Assembly (NCBI RefSeq): GCF_035918095.1
Contig: NZ_CP109137.1
Coordinates: 1 to 64,000 of the forward strand
Length of the DNA: 64,000 bases
Reading direction: 5' to 3'
Source: Streptomyces sp. NBC_01750
GTDB lineage: Bacteria; Actinomycetota; Actinomycetes; Streptomycetales; Streptomycetaceae
Shown: positions 25,533-34,709 of the stretch, one piece after another
Layout: each line of letters opens with the position of its first letter
How positions within the stretch are numbered: position 1 is the stretch's first letter
The notes under the pieces: model-generated
Told to the model about the DNA's origin: nothing
What the model saw: only the letters and a program-made list of their open reading frames with translations
The model's database searches: none
Program-made: the position numbers and the translations under genes

Positions 25533-26480
25533 TCATTTCTCGTCGTGGCAACTGCCTACACTCTGCGACATGACCCTCGCTGCGAAGTCGTGCCATGTCT
25601 TGGCGCACTCCACGGCCAGAGCGGCCACGGACTCTGCTCGGTGTGGCGGCACGTTGTCCGTAAGCCGTTCCCATTCATCAGCCTGGATCAGATTCATATC
25701 CAGCAGCCGCAGCAGGAAGCGACCCGTCTCCGTCATCCGCACGGACGGGTCCTGGCGCAGAATCTGGTACGCCATCCTCCACCGTTCGGCGCTGGAGCGC
25801 TGGTGGCTCGCACGGTCCGGAGGCGCCTCACGCGACGATTCGCGTGGACAGTACATGGCATGGGAGACCCGACCTGACCTGGCCATCGCACCGGACGGAA
25901 CGTCCTTAGTTCCGCCGCGGTCGGACGTGGGAACGGTCTCGTCCTTCGCTTTCCGTGTGGGGAGCTGGCGGATTCTGCCGTCCCTCCCGACTCGAGCCGT
26001 CGACTGAGGAAATTCCTCAGCAGCTAGGCGCCGCCGTACGACCCCGACTGTCTTGGGCGAGAGACCGACCAGCCCGGCGATCATGCGGTCTGACCAATCT
26101 GCGTGCGTCCGCACGATGCGGGCGGCTGCGGTTCTGCGGTCTGCCAAGGTCAGTGGCAGACCGTGCGTGGCGTTGGCTTGTACTGCTGCGACGAACGCTT
26201 CCTCCTCGTCCCCCTCGAAGAACCGAACGGCGATCGTCTCTCGCCCCTGCAACTTGGCTGCCAACAGCCGGTGCCTACCGTCGATTACGCGGAGCGTGTG
26301 ACGGTGCACGAGGATAGGCGGTAACGGGCCCTCAATCTCCACCAGAACACGGACATGGCCCTCGTTCGTGCCCTTTATCCGAAGCGTGTCACCCGCGACG
26401 AGCGAGGTGAGGGGAACAGTTTCCCCATCGACTTGCTCATGCGAAGCGATCTGTAACCAATGGACGTCAGAGTAAAGCAT
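25533..26480 (-). CDS. StrR/ParB-like transcriptional regulator (copy 1)
   Basis: This 315-residue protein has a ParB-nuclease-like N-terminal domain with PPILVHRHTLRVIDGRHRL and GRETIAVRFFEGDEEEAF. A helix-turn-helix follows (WSDRMIAGLVGLSPKTVGVVR), then a C-terminal helical region (RMTETGRFLLRLLDMNLI). This is the layout of StrR-type activators of antibiotic gene clusters. The ATG at 26480 follows AAGGGGGAAG. It shares the whole layout with the regulator at 27441-28487, so the two are paralogues. Confidence 0.8.
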   Translation of the reverse strand: MLYSDVHWLQIASHEQVDGETVPLTSLVAGDTLRIKGTNEGHVRVLVEIEGPLPPILVHRHTLRVIDGRHRLLAAKLQGRETIAVRFFEGDEEEAFVAAVQANATHGLPLTLADRRTAAARIVRTHADWSDRMIAGLVGLSPKTVGVVRRRLAAEEFPQSTARVGRDGRIRQLPTRKAKDETVPTSDRGGTKDVPSGAMARSGRVSHAMYCPRESSREAPPDRASHQRSSAERWRMAYQILRQDPSVRMTETGRFLLRLLDMNLIQADEWERLTDNVPPHRAESVAALAVECAKTWHDFAARVMSQSVGSCHDEK

Positions 26481-26847
26481 TTCAACTTCCCCCTTGTGAG
26501 ATCAGGCGCTAGGGCCAGGAGGCTGGCAAAAGGCAGACGCAGCCCCCGGTTTGATGAACTGGCGTACCCAGCAGCCAGGTGGGGGCTGACACTGCCCGGG
26601 ACTGAGACGACGGGCCTGCCGACTTGTTGGTGCCGGCGTCAGCAGGCCGTGGCAGTCGACCCAGGAGGGCTTCTTGCACGCCTGTCTAATCTGCCGAGCG
26701 GGCTGACTCGAGCATCTCTGCCGGGCGACAACATGTCGTATGCCCTCACAGGCGATGCGACGAGTCGGAGGGTATGGCGACTCATGGCCGCAAAATCCGT
26801 TGGGGCGCAAATGTTTCCTGATCGCCATCGCCTGGAGGTTCCTCTCC
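26481..26847. other. Probable remains of thioesterase 3' half
   Basis: It lies between the truncated thioesterase frame and the ParB-like regulator. Minus-strand frames are open but have poor protein character. The missing C-terminal half of the thioesterase would fall here. Confidence 0.3.
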
Positions 26848-27386
26848 TCAGACCCCGCCAAACCTCAGGTCGGCCCGTAGCACGGGCTCGAAGAACGAGA
26901 ACTTGTTGTTGTCGGCTGCGACTTCGGAGGAGACGATCCCGGCCTTGAGCAGCGCCTTCAGGAAATGATCGCTCGGCAAATGGGCCATGGGCGACGACGT
27001 GCCCCATGCACTGGGGGCCACCTGCCTGAGAACGGCGAGCCCGCATAATGCGAGTCCCTCCTGCTCCAGTCTCCGCGCCACCTCGTAGGCGACGAATGCT
27101 CCGGAACAGTCCCCCAGCAGAATGAACAACTCGCCATGCCCTCGCGCGTGGCGCGGATATTCTCCGTGCACTCGGCGACCACAGACGACATGTCGCGCCG
27201 CAGCGGCTCCGAGAACCTGCTCTCCCGGCCTGGCAGTCGCACAGTGAGCAGACTGAGACTCGGCGGCGAGCCACGTGCCAGGTCACGGTGGGAAGCTGCC
27301 CCTGAACCCGAGCTGGGGATGGTGTAAACGACAGCCTGAACCGGTCCCTCCGACGCGGTGTGCTCCAGCACCCAGCGTTCACTCAC
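26848..27386 (-). pseudogene. Type II thioesterase-like hydrolase, frameshifted and truncated
   Basis: The GTG at 27386 has a perfect AAGGAGGTG site. The first frame (VLEHTASEGPVQAVVYTIP, then LLTVRLPGRESRFSEPL) matches the N-terminus of alpha/beta-hydrolase thioesterases that edit polyketide and peptide synthetases. Near 27138-27148 the reading moves to a second frame with LFILLGDCSGAFVAYEVARR; the nucleophile motif is GDCSG, with Cys where Ser is usual. That frame ends at PVLRADLRFGGV, about 60-80 residues short of a full enzyme. It is probably inactive unless the indels are errors. Confidence 0.6.
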
Positions 27387-27440
27387 GCGTACACCTCCTT
27401 GTGTAGGGCTAGAACAGGCCGTCAGCCGCAGCGCTGCCGG

Positions 27441-28487
27441 TCACTCTGGTGGATGTGGTCGAGCCAGCCGGCTGGCCCAAGACATGCTCGCCGTCGCCTG
27501 CTCGTCGCACGCCTCCAACTGTTTTGCGAGTTGGTACCAGTCCCGCGAACAGGAATAGGCCAGCTCCGCGACAGCGCACCGCCAACGGCTGGGAAGCCAG
27601 TTGATGAGCCGCTGCCGCTGCCCGGTGTCGGCGATGTGCATGCCGAACAGGCGCAGCAAGAGCCGGCCCTCGGCAGACATACGAAGCTGCGGATCCCGCA
27701 TGAGCGCTTGCCTGGCCGTCTCCCGGTTCAGCATCCCGACGGCAGCTCCGGCACCGCTGTCCATCGCGATGTGGCTTCCCTGCGCGGCATTCAGCTCGGC
27801 CCTGCGCTGACGGGGAGGGACCGGGTCCTCGTTGCGCTGCAGGCGCTGACGCACATCCCGCACGGTGCCCGGTGACACGCCGGCCGCGGTGGCGATCTCC
27901 CGCAGTGAGGCATCAGGGTTCTTCGCGATCAGAGCGCTCGCCAACCTGCGGCCCTCCGTACTGTTGACCGGGCGGGCCTTGCTGTCCCTCCCGATCCGGG
28001 AGTGCAACTGGGGAACTTCCCCGGTTGCCGACCGCCGACGAATGGCAGCGACGGTCTTCGCCGCCAACCCGGTCGCTGCGGCCACCGCACGATCAGACCA
28101 TTCCGGATGTGTCTTGACGATGCGTAGTGCCGCCGCTGTGCGATCCGATAGCGTCAGCGGCAAACCATGCTGCATGTTGGACTTCACAGCAAGAACAAAT
28201 GCGTCCCGTACGCTTCCATCAAAGAACTTGACCTCAATTACATCCCGGCCCCGCAAAGTCGCGGCGTGCAGCCGATGCATTCCGTCGATGACTCTCATCG
28301 ACGGGCGGTGGACAATAATTGGAGGCAATACTTCTTCGGACTGGGCAAGCATGCGACCATGCTCCATATCCTCACCCGCCAAACGGGGAGAATCTGCCGT
28401 TACCAGTGAAGCGATAGAGACGCGCTCGACACTCGACTCTGCTAAATCACTCTTAGGCGAAGGCTCCAGGGGTATGCCTTCCATCAT
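27441..28487 (-). CDS. StrR/ParB-like transcriptional regulator (copy 2)
   Basis: The 348-residue protein has the same layout as copy 1: PPIIVHRPSMRVIDGMHRL, GRDVIEVKFFDGSVRDAF, the helix-turn-helix WSDRAVAAATGLAAKTVAAIR and a C-terminal LRMSAEGRLLLRLFGMHI. It carries an extra helix-turn-helix-like segment (ASLREIATAAGVSPGTVRDVR) that copy 1 lacks. The ATG at 28487 was chosen for GAAGGATGCG upstream; the frame is open to 28541. StrR-type proteins activate antibiotic genes by binding inverted repeats; suitable repeats lie in its upstream region. Confidence 0.82.
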   Translation of the reverse strand: MMEGIPLEPSPKSDLAESSVERVSIASLVTADSPRLAGEDMEHGRMLAQSEEVLPPIIVHRPSMRVIDGMHRLHAATLRGRDVIEVKFFDGSVRDAFVLAVKSNMQHGLPLTLSDRTAAALRIVKTHPEWSDRAVAAATGLAAKTVAAIRRRSATGEVPQLHSRIGRDSKARPVNSTEGRRLASALIAKNPDASLREIATAAGVSPGTVRDVRQRLQRNEDPVPPRQRRAELNAAQGSHIAMDSGAGAAVGMLNRETARQALMRDPQLRMSAEGRLLLRLFGMHIADTGQRQRLINWLPSRWRCAVAELAYSCSRDWYQLAKQLEACDEQATASMSWASRLARPHPPE

Positions 28488-28606
28488 CACGCATCCTTCC
28501 TGCCGGGCCATCGACACGAACACGTACATGGAGTGGCCCACGAAGCACTTGACTCAGATCAGCAACAACCGAAGAACAACTGCTCAACCCACGCCACAAA
28601 CCGGCG

Positions 28607-28653
28607 GTCAACCGTTAGATGAAAGTTGAGATTCAAATAATCTACCGGTTGAT
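28607..28653. promoter_or_regulatory. Inverted-repeat operator between StrR-like and XRE genes
   Basis: GTCAACCGTTAGAT (28607-28620) and ATCTACCGGTTGAT (28640-28653) form an inverted repeat matching at 12 of 14 positions, centres 33 bases apart. A third, related copy, GTCAACCAGTAGAC, is at 28684-28697. StrR-family activators bind two-arm inverted repeats, so this could be an autoregulatory site of the flanking regulator. The exact words are seen; the binding partner is inference. Confidence 0.55.
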
Positions 28654-28674
28654 CCGCAGATGCTTCCATGCCCA

Positions 28675-28706
28675 CGGCGCCTCGTCAACCAGTAGACGAG
28701 GCGCCG
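28675..28706. promoter_or_regulatory. 12-bp-stem hairpin containing a third operator-like copy
   Basis: Bases 28675-28686 pair perfectly with 28695-28706, with an eight-base loop (AACCAGTA). The loop and inner stem contain the operator-like GTCAACCAGTAGAC. It lies 64 bases upstream of the XRE gene start. It could be a terminator-like element in that leader or simply an operator. Confidence 0.5.
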
Positions 28707-28769
28707 CAGTAGACTTCAACTGTCCGTCGCACAGGGGTAGATGGTGCATATTCAGCCACAGGAGGACGC

Positions 28770-29195
28770 ATGACTGGCGCGCCAGAGGAGTCGACGCTTG
28801 CCGAGCGACTGGACGGCCTGTTCTCCAGGAGCCGCCCTGAGGGACGGCGGTGGACTAACAACGAGGTTGCTGACAAGATCAAGGAGAAGTTTCCTCACAT
28901 ACGCGTTAGTGGCGCCTACCTGTCAGCACTGCGGAACGGCTCTCGTGCACACCCCTCTCAAGAACTACTGGCAGCACTTGCAGAGTTCTTCGGCGTCTCG
29001 CCGGCCTATTTCGTGGACCCCGACCATGCAGAGCGAGTCAACGCTCAGCTCGCGGGGCTGGAGGTGCTGAGCCAGGCAGGCGTCCGCGGGGTCGCCCTAC
29101 GAGCTGTGGGCTTGCAGCAGGACAGCCTTGAGGCCATTACAGCCATGCTTGATCAGGTGAGGAAGCTGCATGGACTCCCCCCTGTCGAGGAGTGA
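28770..29195 (+). CDS. XRE-family helix-turn-helix protein
   Basis: The 141-residue protein has a helix-turn-helix over residues 25-85 (WTNNEVADKIKEKF, then GAYLSALRNGSRAHPSQELL). A short helical tail follows (LRAVGLQQDSLEAITAMLDQ). The ATG follows AGGAGGACGC. It is the first gene of a common actinomycete cassette with an ImmA/IrrE protease and a DUF6545 membrane protein. Such repressors are often cleaved by the partner protease. Confidence 0.88.
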   Translation: MTGAPEESTLAERLDGLFSRSRPEGRRWTNNEVADKIKEKFPHIRVSGAYLSALRNGSRAHPSQELLAALAEFFGVSPAYFVDPDHAERVNAQLAGLEVLSQAGVRGVALRAVGLQQDSLEAITAMLDQVRKLHGLPPVEE

Positions 29196-29448
29196 CGATG
29201 CGTGCCTTTTCCGAGCCGCATCCGGCCCGCACCGCCGCAAGTGGTTCTCAGGCTCTTACGGTGCACAGCAGAAGAGTTCCTCGCCGACTTAACCCTGCCG
29301 GGCCTGCTGTGCCCGGCGGCAGGAACCACCACGGCTGGTGTTGCCGGAGTCGAAATCGTCCGAGTGTAGACACCAAGGCTGAGGTAGAAGACTTAACGTC
29401 TCCACACTCGTACGGTCGGTGGTCTTCTTCGCTGAGAGGTCGCGTCCA

Positions 29449-29991
29449 GTGCCGCCGGAAATGAGATACAGCCAGCGCCGCAGCCTTGCACACCTACGCC
29501 GCAGTTGTGAGGCCCGTCTGGCTGCGTTGATGCTCCCCATGTCGTGCGACATCGCCGGGTTGTGCGCTCGTCTAAGCGAGCGGCGCGGCCGACCTCTCCA
29601 TCTGATTCCCATTGCCATGCGGGCCGCCCAGCCGTGCGGTCTTTGGATCGCCTCGGACGCGGCCGACCTCGTCATATTCGAAGCCAAGACTACGCGACCT
29701 CACCAGGACCACATCATCGTGCACGAGCTGGCTCACATAGTCTGCGAACATCGCAGCAGCTCATCCCTGGACGACGCGACCGCCCGATTGGTGTTTCCGG
29801 ATCTGAATCCAGAGCTAGTCCGAAATATGCTGCAGCGTTCAAACTATTCTGATGCCCAGGAACAAGAAGCGGAGATGATGGCAAGTCTGATCCTCGCCAC
29901 ACAGAATGACGGCATCGCTGTGCCCCCAACTCCCGCGCTGGGGGCACTCAGCGAGGCACTGGGAATCACCCAAAGGGGACGTCGACTGTGA
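29449..29991 (+). CDS. ImmA/IrrE-family metallo-endopeptidase
   Basis: About 180 residues carry the zinc protease motif HELAH within IIVHELAHIVCEH, and a downstream Glu region (AQEQEAEMMASLIL) that supplies the third ligand. Family members cut XRE-type repressors, and the gene lies after one. The start may be GTG 29449 (after GAGAGG) or ATG 29461. It overlaps the next gene (GTGA). Confidence 0.88.
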   Translation: MPPEMRYSQRRSLAHLRRSCEARLAALMLPMSCDIAGLCARLSERRGRPLHLIPIAMRAAQPCGLWIASDAADLVIFEAKTTRPHQDHIIVHELAHIVCEHRSSSSLDDATARLVFPDLNPELVRNMLQRSNYSDAQEQEAEMMASLILATQNDGIAVPPTPALGALSEALGITQRGRRL

Positions 29992-31169
29992 CGATCAGCG
30001 AATTACTGAGTTTCGGGATTGGCTTGGAGACGGCTGGCGTCGCCTCTCTGTGGTTGGCAGTGGTGCTACGTGCTCCGACCGTCATGCGTTCAAGCGAGCA
30101 ACGGCCCCTGTGGCTAGCGGTCCTGGGCGCCGCAGCTGCGTTGACTCTCCATCTGCAATGGGTCAACGACCTCGTGTACCAAGCCACCGGGCCCACCCAT
30201 CTGACCGCGTTGGCACGAAACCTGTTCGGCGTTCTCACCTCTGCCGCCGTACTGGACTTCGTGTTCCTGGCGGTTCGCGGCCGTCACACATACCTGCTGT
30301 ACGGTTTAGCCGGGCTCGTGATGACCGCGCTCGCCTGGCTAGATCTAGCCGCAGAACCGCACCTGTCACACACGGTTCCCTCCGTTGGTGATCCCACCCC
30401 TTCCACGACATACTGGGTGGTCCTTATCACGGTCAACCTCAGCACGAACTTGGTGTGCGCAACCGCCTGCTGGTGGTACAGCCGTGCGAGTTTAGACCTC
30501 GCCCTACGTGTCGGACTGCGGCTCTTCGGCCTCGGTGCTGTCTTCGCCGGGGCGTACTGGCTACTCAGCGCCACATATATCGGGATGCGATACTCGTGGT
30601 TCCCATCTATCACTCCACTTCTGCTGGGTTGTTATGCCTTCTCAAGAGCGAGCGCGATCTGCGTCCCTCTCGGGACTGCGGCGGCGCTGGCGCTCAGACG
30701 CATGCGGATCTTGTGGCAGCTCTGGCCGCTGTGGCGTGACCTGGTCGACGCGGTGCCCGACGTCCGCCTGGCGCAGACTCAACAACGCAGCCTTGGTTTC
30801 CTGCGGTGCTCTGACCCGCTGGACTTGCTCCTCTACCGGACAGTGATCGAGATCCGTGACGCCGTCCTCGATCTGCGTGCCTATGTCCCCCAGGCAGTAC
30901 TGGATGACGTTCGGGCACAGCTTGAACACGAAGACTCACCCCCACCCGCCGAGGTCGATCCCCGCGTGACCGCCTGCTGGTTGCGCATAGCGCGACACGC
31001 AAAGGCAGGCGGAGCGCCCCTGCTGCGCGGTGATCTGACCGTCCCGGTCCTCGGAGGTGCAGACCTGCCTGGCGAGATCGAATTCCTACGCAAAGTCGCC
31101 AAGGCAGACACTTCACCTCAGATCCGCGAACTCGCCGCCCGCCTTAACCGCCTGATAGCGACGCACTGA
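29988..31169 (+). CDS. MAB_1171c-type membrane protein with DUF6545 domain
   Basis: The 393-residue protein has six or seven hydrophobic segments in its first 235 residues. A soluble C-terminal part of about 150 residues follows (RMRILWQLWPLWRDLVDAVP onward), which matches the DUF6545 tail. It starts at GTG 29988, overlapping the protease stop. Function is unknown despite the name putative transporter. Confidence 0.85.
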   Translation: MTISELLSFGIGLETAGVASLWLAVVLRAPTVMRSSEQRPLWLAVLGAAAALTLHLQWVNDLVYQATGPTHLTALARNLFGVLTSAAVLDFVFLAVRGRHTYLLYGLAGLVMTALAWLDLAAEPHLSHTVPSVGDPTPSTTYWVVLITVNLSTNLVCATACWWYSRASLDLALRVGLRLFGLGAVFAGAYWLLSATYIGMRYSWFPSITPLLLGCYAFSRASAICVPLGTAAALALRRMRILWQLWPLWRDLVDAVPDVRLAQTQQRSLGFLRCSDPLDLLLYRTVIEIRDAVLDLRAYVPQAVLDDVRAQLEHEDSPPPAEVDPRVTACWLRIARHAKAGGAPLLRGDLTVPVLGGADLPGEIEFLRKVAKADTSPQIRELAARLNRLIATH

Positions 31170-31189
31170 GATCGGAGACATCGTTCGAC

Positions 31190-32311
31190 ATGGAAATTCA
31201 AGGCAACTGTAGCCACCAGTTCAGCGCAGTACGGGAGGCGTTCGCCGACTCCCTGCGCAGCGGAGCGGATGTCGGTGCCTCGGTGGCGATCTACCTAGAC
31301 GGCGAACCCGTCGTCGACCTGTGGGGAGGCCACACCGACCAGGAATGTACCCAACCATGGCAGCGCGACACCATCACCAACGTGTGGTCCACTACGAAGA
31401 CGATGACCGCGCTGTGTGCTCTCGTCCTCGCCGACCGCGACGAACTCGACCTGACCGCACCGGTCGCAAAATACTGGCCGGAGTTCGGTACCGCAGGAAA
31501 AGACCGCATCGAGATCCGGCACCTGCTCGGCCACACCGCTGGTCTCCCCGACTGGGACCAGCCAATGAACCTCGACGACCTGTGCGATTGGGAGAAGGCC
31601 ACCACCCTACTGGCCCGCCAGTCGCCCCGCTGGGAACCTGGCGCGGCTTCTGGCTACCACAGGTTCACCCACGGCTTTCTGATCGGCGAGGTCATCCGCC
31701 GCATATGCCAGCAGTCAATCGGCAGGTTCTTCGCCGACCACATTGCTGCCCCACTCGACGCCGACTTCCACATCGGCCTCCCAGCCGAACACGACCTCCG
31801 TGTCTCCGATGTCATCCCCGCACCCGGCCCCGCACCCGCAGCCAACCCACGGGTGACCATTCCGGTCGGCGCCTACGTGACCGCTCAGGATACCTGGAGC
31901 GCCCAGTGGCGCCGCGCCGAGATCCCTGCCGCGGCGGGCTACGGAAACGCGCGATCTGTGGCCGCCATCCAATCGGTACTGGCATCCGGAGGCCAAACGC
32001 CCTCAGCGCGCCTTCTGTCCGAAGCTACCTGCCGCATGGTGTTCGACGAGCAGTCCCACGGCATCGATCTCGTACTCGGCATCCCTCTGCGCTTCGGCAT
32101 GGGCTACGCCCTGAACGCCGACGACGCACCGGTCGGCACACCCAACCTCCACACCTGCTACTGGGGCGGAAGGGGCGGATCATTGGTCGTCAATGACCTC
32201 GACACGCGCATGACCATCGCCTACGTGATGAACCAGATGACCCATCTCGGCCTCACCGACCCGCGCAGCCACAAGCTCCTCCAAACCGCCTACGAGGCAC
32301 TGACACGCTGA
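31190..32311 (+). CDS. Serine hydrolase, class C beta-lactamase/EstB family
   Basis: The 373-residue esterase/beta-lactamase-fold protein has the SxxK nucleophile as STTK (in NVWSTTKTMTALCALVL) and the HTAGLPDW segment. A YxN-like Tyr lies in SGYHRFTHGFLIGEV and a late GGRGGS replaces the KTG-like motif. It is cytoplasmic by absence of a signal peptide. It starts 20 bases after the DUF6545 gene and belongs to the same cassette. The substrate is unknown; esters are more likely than beta-lactams. Confidence 0.88.
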   Translation: MEIQGNCSHQFSAVREAFADSLRSGADVGASVAIYLDGEPVVDLWGGHTDQECTQPWQRDTITNVWSTTKTMTALCALVLADRDELDLTAPVAKYWPEFGTAGKDRIEIRHLLGHTAGLPDWDQPMNLDDLCDWEKATTLLARQSPRWEPGAASGYHRFTHGFLIGEVIRRICQQSIGRFFADHIAAPLDADFHIGLPAEHDLRVSDVIPAPGPAPAANPRVTIPVGAYVTAQDTWSAQWRRAEIPAAAGYGNARSVAAIQSVLASGGQTPSARLLSEATCRMVFDEQSHGIDLVLGIPLRFGMGYALNADDAPVGTPNLHTCYWGGRGGSLVVNDLDTRMTIAYVMNQMTHLGLTDPRSHKLLQTAYEALTR

Positions 32312-33520
32312 GCGAAAGCCCTGTCGGTCCATTCGCGCACCGCTGATAGAAAGCACGGCGCGGGGCCCGCTGTCACAGGGCCGCCGCCCGCGGGGCTCGA
32401 GGCGCCCGGCTCGGTTTTCTGGCTGGCGGTTCCGACCTTGGTGAGGTAGTCGGCGAGGGAGTTGAGGATCTCGTCTGAGGTCTTGGTCCAGCTGAAGGGC
32501 CGCGGGTTCTCGCTCCATGTGTCGATCCACGCGGTGATGTCGTGTTCCAGGGCCTTCACGGACCTGTGGACGCCGCGGCGGATGAGCTTGTCGGTCAGCA
32601 GGCCGAACCACCGCTCGACCTGGTTCATCCAGGAGGAGCCGGTCGGGGCGAAGTGGACGTGGAAGCGCGGGTGCTTGCTTAGCCACGTCTTGACCTCGGC
32701 GGTGTTGTGGGTGGCGTAGTTGTCGCAGACGAGGTGGACGTCGAGCCCGGCGGGCACCGCCTTGTCGATTCGGACCAGGAACTACTTGAACTCAATCGCA
32801 CGGTGGCGGCGGTGGAGTTGAGATATGACGGTGCCGTCAGCGATGTTGAAGGCGGCGAACAGGCTGGTGATGCCGTGCCGGTAGTAGTCGTGGGTCCGGC
32901 GTTCGGGCATGCCCGGCATCATCGGCAAGACCGGCTGTGAGCGGTCCCGCGCCTGGATCTGGGACTTCTCGTCCACGCAGAGCACGACCGCCTTCTCGGG
33001 CGGGTGGTGGTACAGACCCACCACATCGACGACCTTCGCGACGAACTGCGGATCGGTGGACAGCTTGAAGGAGTCCTGCAGATGGGGCTTGAGGTCGAAT
33101 TTCTTCCAGATCCGGCCGATAGTCGACTTCGACAGGCCGGTGCGCTGAGCCATCGAGGCCCGTGACCAGTGCGTGTCCCTGCCCGCGGACGACTCCAGGG
33201 TGGCCACGATGACCTCCTCGACCTGGTCGAGGAGGATCGAGGGCGGCCGGCCCGAGCGGGGCGTCATGCAGACCGTCGAGGCGTTTCGCGATGAACCGGG
33301 CGCGCCAGCGGTCCACGGTCGACCTGTCGATGCCGAGGTCGGCGGCAGCCTACTGGTTCGTCCCGCCCTCCGCGCAGCGCAGCACGATCTTGGCTCGCAA
33401 CGCGAGGAACTGAGCGGTCTTGGCCCGCCGTGCCCACTGCATCAGCTGCCGCCGCTCGGCCTCGTCCACGACCAGGTCGGCCTTCGGCCGGCCAATCCAG
33501 CCGGCGTCCTCAAGCCCAGC
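32290..33520 (-). pseudogene. IS630-family transposase, decayed
   Basis: Minus-strand frames spell an IS630-type transposase. The N-terminal helix-turn-helix ([20 protein letters not shown]) is interrupted by a TAG codon after GGTNQ near 33350. The frame shifts near 33265 (to [20 protein letters not shown]). The first catalytic Asp is in [15 protein letters not shown] second TAG sits after HRAIEFK near 32780. The last part, LVCDNYATHNT and GSSWMNQVERWF with the second Asp and Glu, is intact. With two stops and a frameshift it cannot make active enzyme. Inverted repeats were not located. Confidence 0.8.
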
Positions 33521-33599
33521 CATCCGCTCCGCGCCGAAAGCCCGACGCCATTTCGGATGGTCACGCGACCGGCGGCCACGAGCTCACGCAGTCCCTTGC

Positions 33600-33825
33600 T
33601 GCGGACGTTCTCACTCAGCGCGAGCCGGCGCACTGCCTCGCCGCCGGTCAGCAGGCCGTCAACGGGCACGCACACGTCCGGGCACTGGTCGAACAAGCCA
33701 TCGCCACCCTCAAGTCCTGGCGGCACCTGCGCAAGCTCCGCTGCTCGACGACCCGGATCACGACCCTCGTCCAAGCTGTCCTCACCCTCCATCGAACAGC
33801 TCAGACTGAGGATGGAAAAGGATAA
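33600..33825 (+). mobile_element. IS5-family transposase, C-terminal remnant
   Basis: The plus-strand frame ending at 33825 contains NGHAHVRALVEQAIATLKSW and LRKLRCSTTRITTLVQAVLTLH, the conserved tail of IS5-type DDE transposases that includes the last catalytic Glu region. The N-terminal two thirds are missing, where the IS630 remnant adjoins. Nested insertion and decay is the likely history. Confidence 0.65.
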
Positions 33826-33828
33826 CGG

Positions 33829-34707
33829 TCAGCGGCTGGTCACCTCCACCACCCGGTACAGCGGCCGGCCAGCCAACTCCTTGGCGAGATCGGGGGCTTG
33901 CCGCTCGTCGAAGGCGCCGTGGATCTCTATCGTTCCATCGGTCAGGGTCTGGTTCACCGAAGGCGCCCACACCACTCGGCCTCCCGCCGTGATCGCCAGC
34001 TGGTTCTGCGGTGGCGCGGACGTGGCGAGTTGGGCCGTCAGCTGGGCGAACTTCTTGCGGCCACCGGTGTTGAAAGACACGAGGACGCGCCAGCCTTGGT
34101 CGGTGGCGTAGGAAGGTGCGGCTTCTGTCACGTCGTCGCCTGTGAGGGCCACGGTGCCCAGCAGATACGTGATCGGGTCGCGGGCATCGCACAGGACCAC
34201 AGGGTCGGAGGGGACGGCTTCCTCGGTCTGGGCGGTGTCCGAGGGGCACTCGGTTGCCTCGAACCGTCGTTCCAGCTCTGCGGCAACGGGGTCGGGTACC
34301 ACCTGCGGCGAGGCCATGCTCTCGTTTCCGAATTGGGGCCGGGTGTCTGGCATAGCGGCTCGCAGCTCAAGGACCGGTCGGATCTCCACGCCGGACTCGC
34401 CCTCGGCGAGCGCCACGAGACGTTCGCGGTATGTGACAGGCGCGGTGGCCGTGATCGTGCCGGCCCTGCCGGTGAACTCGGCTCCCGTGATGCCGGACTG
34501 GGCAGCGCGGTGGCGAAGTTGGGCTGTCGCCTGGTCGAGATCGACCGAGCGTGTGTCGTCGGTTGGCGCGAAGGTCACGGTGACCGTGGTTGGATCCACG
34601 CGCGTGGCCGGTGACACGGGTGCGTAAGGTGCCCCGAGAAGTGCGGGCACGCCGACGATGAGCAGTCCGACCAAGAGGGCGACGGGCCAGTTGTACGTGT
34701 CCACCAC
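33829..34707 (-). CDS. SecDF-P1-head domain membrane protein
   Basis: About 292 residues: one N-terminal membrane helix (PVALLVGLLIVGVPALL) and an extracytoplasmic domain with the SecD P1-head pattern (VRAAMPDTRPQF-like loop, WRVLVSFNTGGRKKFAQLTA, FDERQAPDLAKELAGRPL). The GTG start at 34707 overlaps the end of the CHAT frame. The sequence just upstream also reads well in this frame (REYDSVVDTYNW), so it may really begin earlier, or be joined to the CHAT protein by a further indel. Not a complete SecD; role unknown. Confidence 0.7.
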   Translation of the reverse strand: MVDTYNWPVALLVGLLIVGVPALLGAPYAPVSPATRVDPTTVTVTFAPTDDTRSVDLDQATAQLRHRAAQSGITGAEFTGRAGTITATAPVTYRERLVALAEGESGVEIRPVLELRAAMPDTRPQFGNESMASPQVVPDPVAAELERRFEATECPSDTAQTEEAVPSDPVVLCDARDPITYLLGTVALTGDDVTEAAPSYATDQGWRVLVSFNTGGRKKFAQLTAQLATSAPPQNQLAITAGGRVVWAPSVNQTLTDGTIEIHGAFDERQAPDLAKELAGRPLYRVVEVTSR

Positions 34708-34709
34708 GC

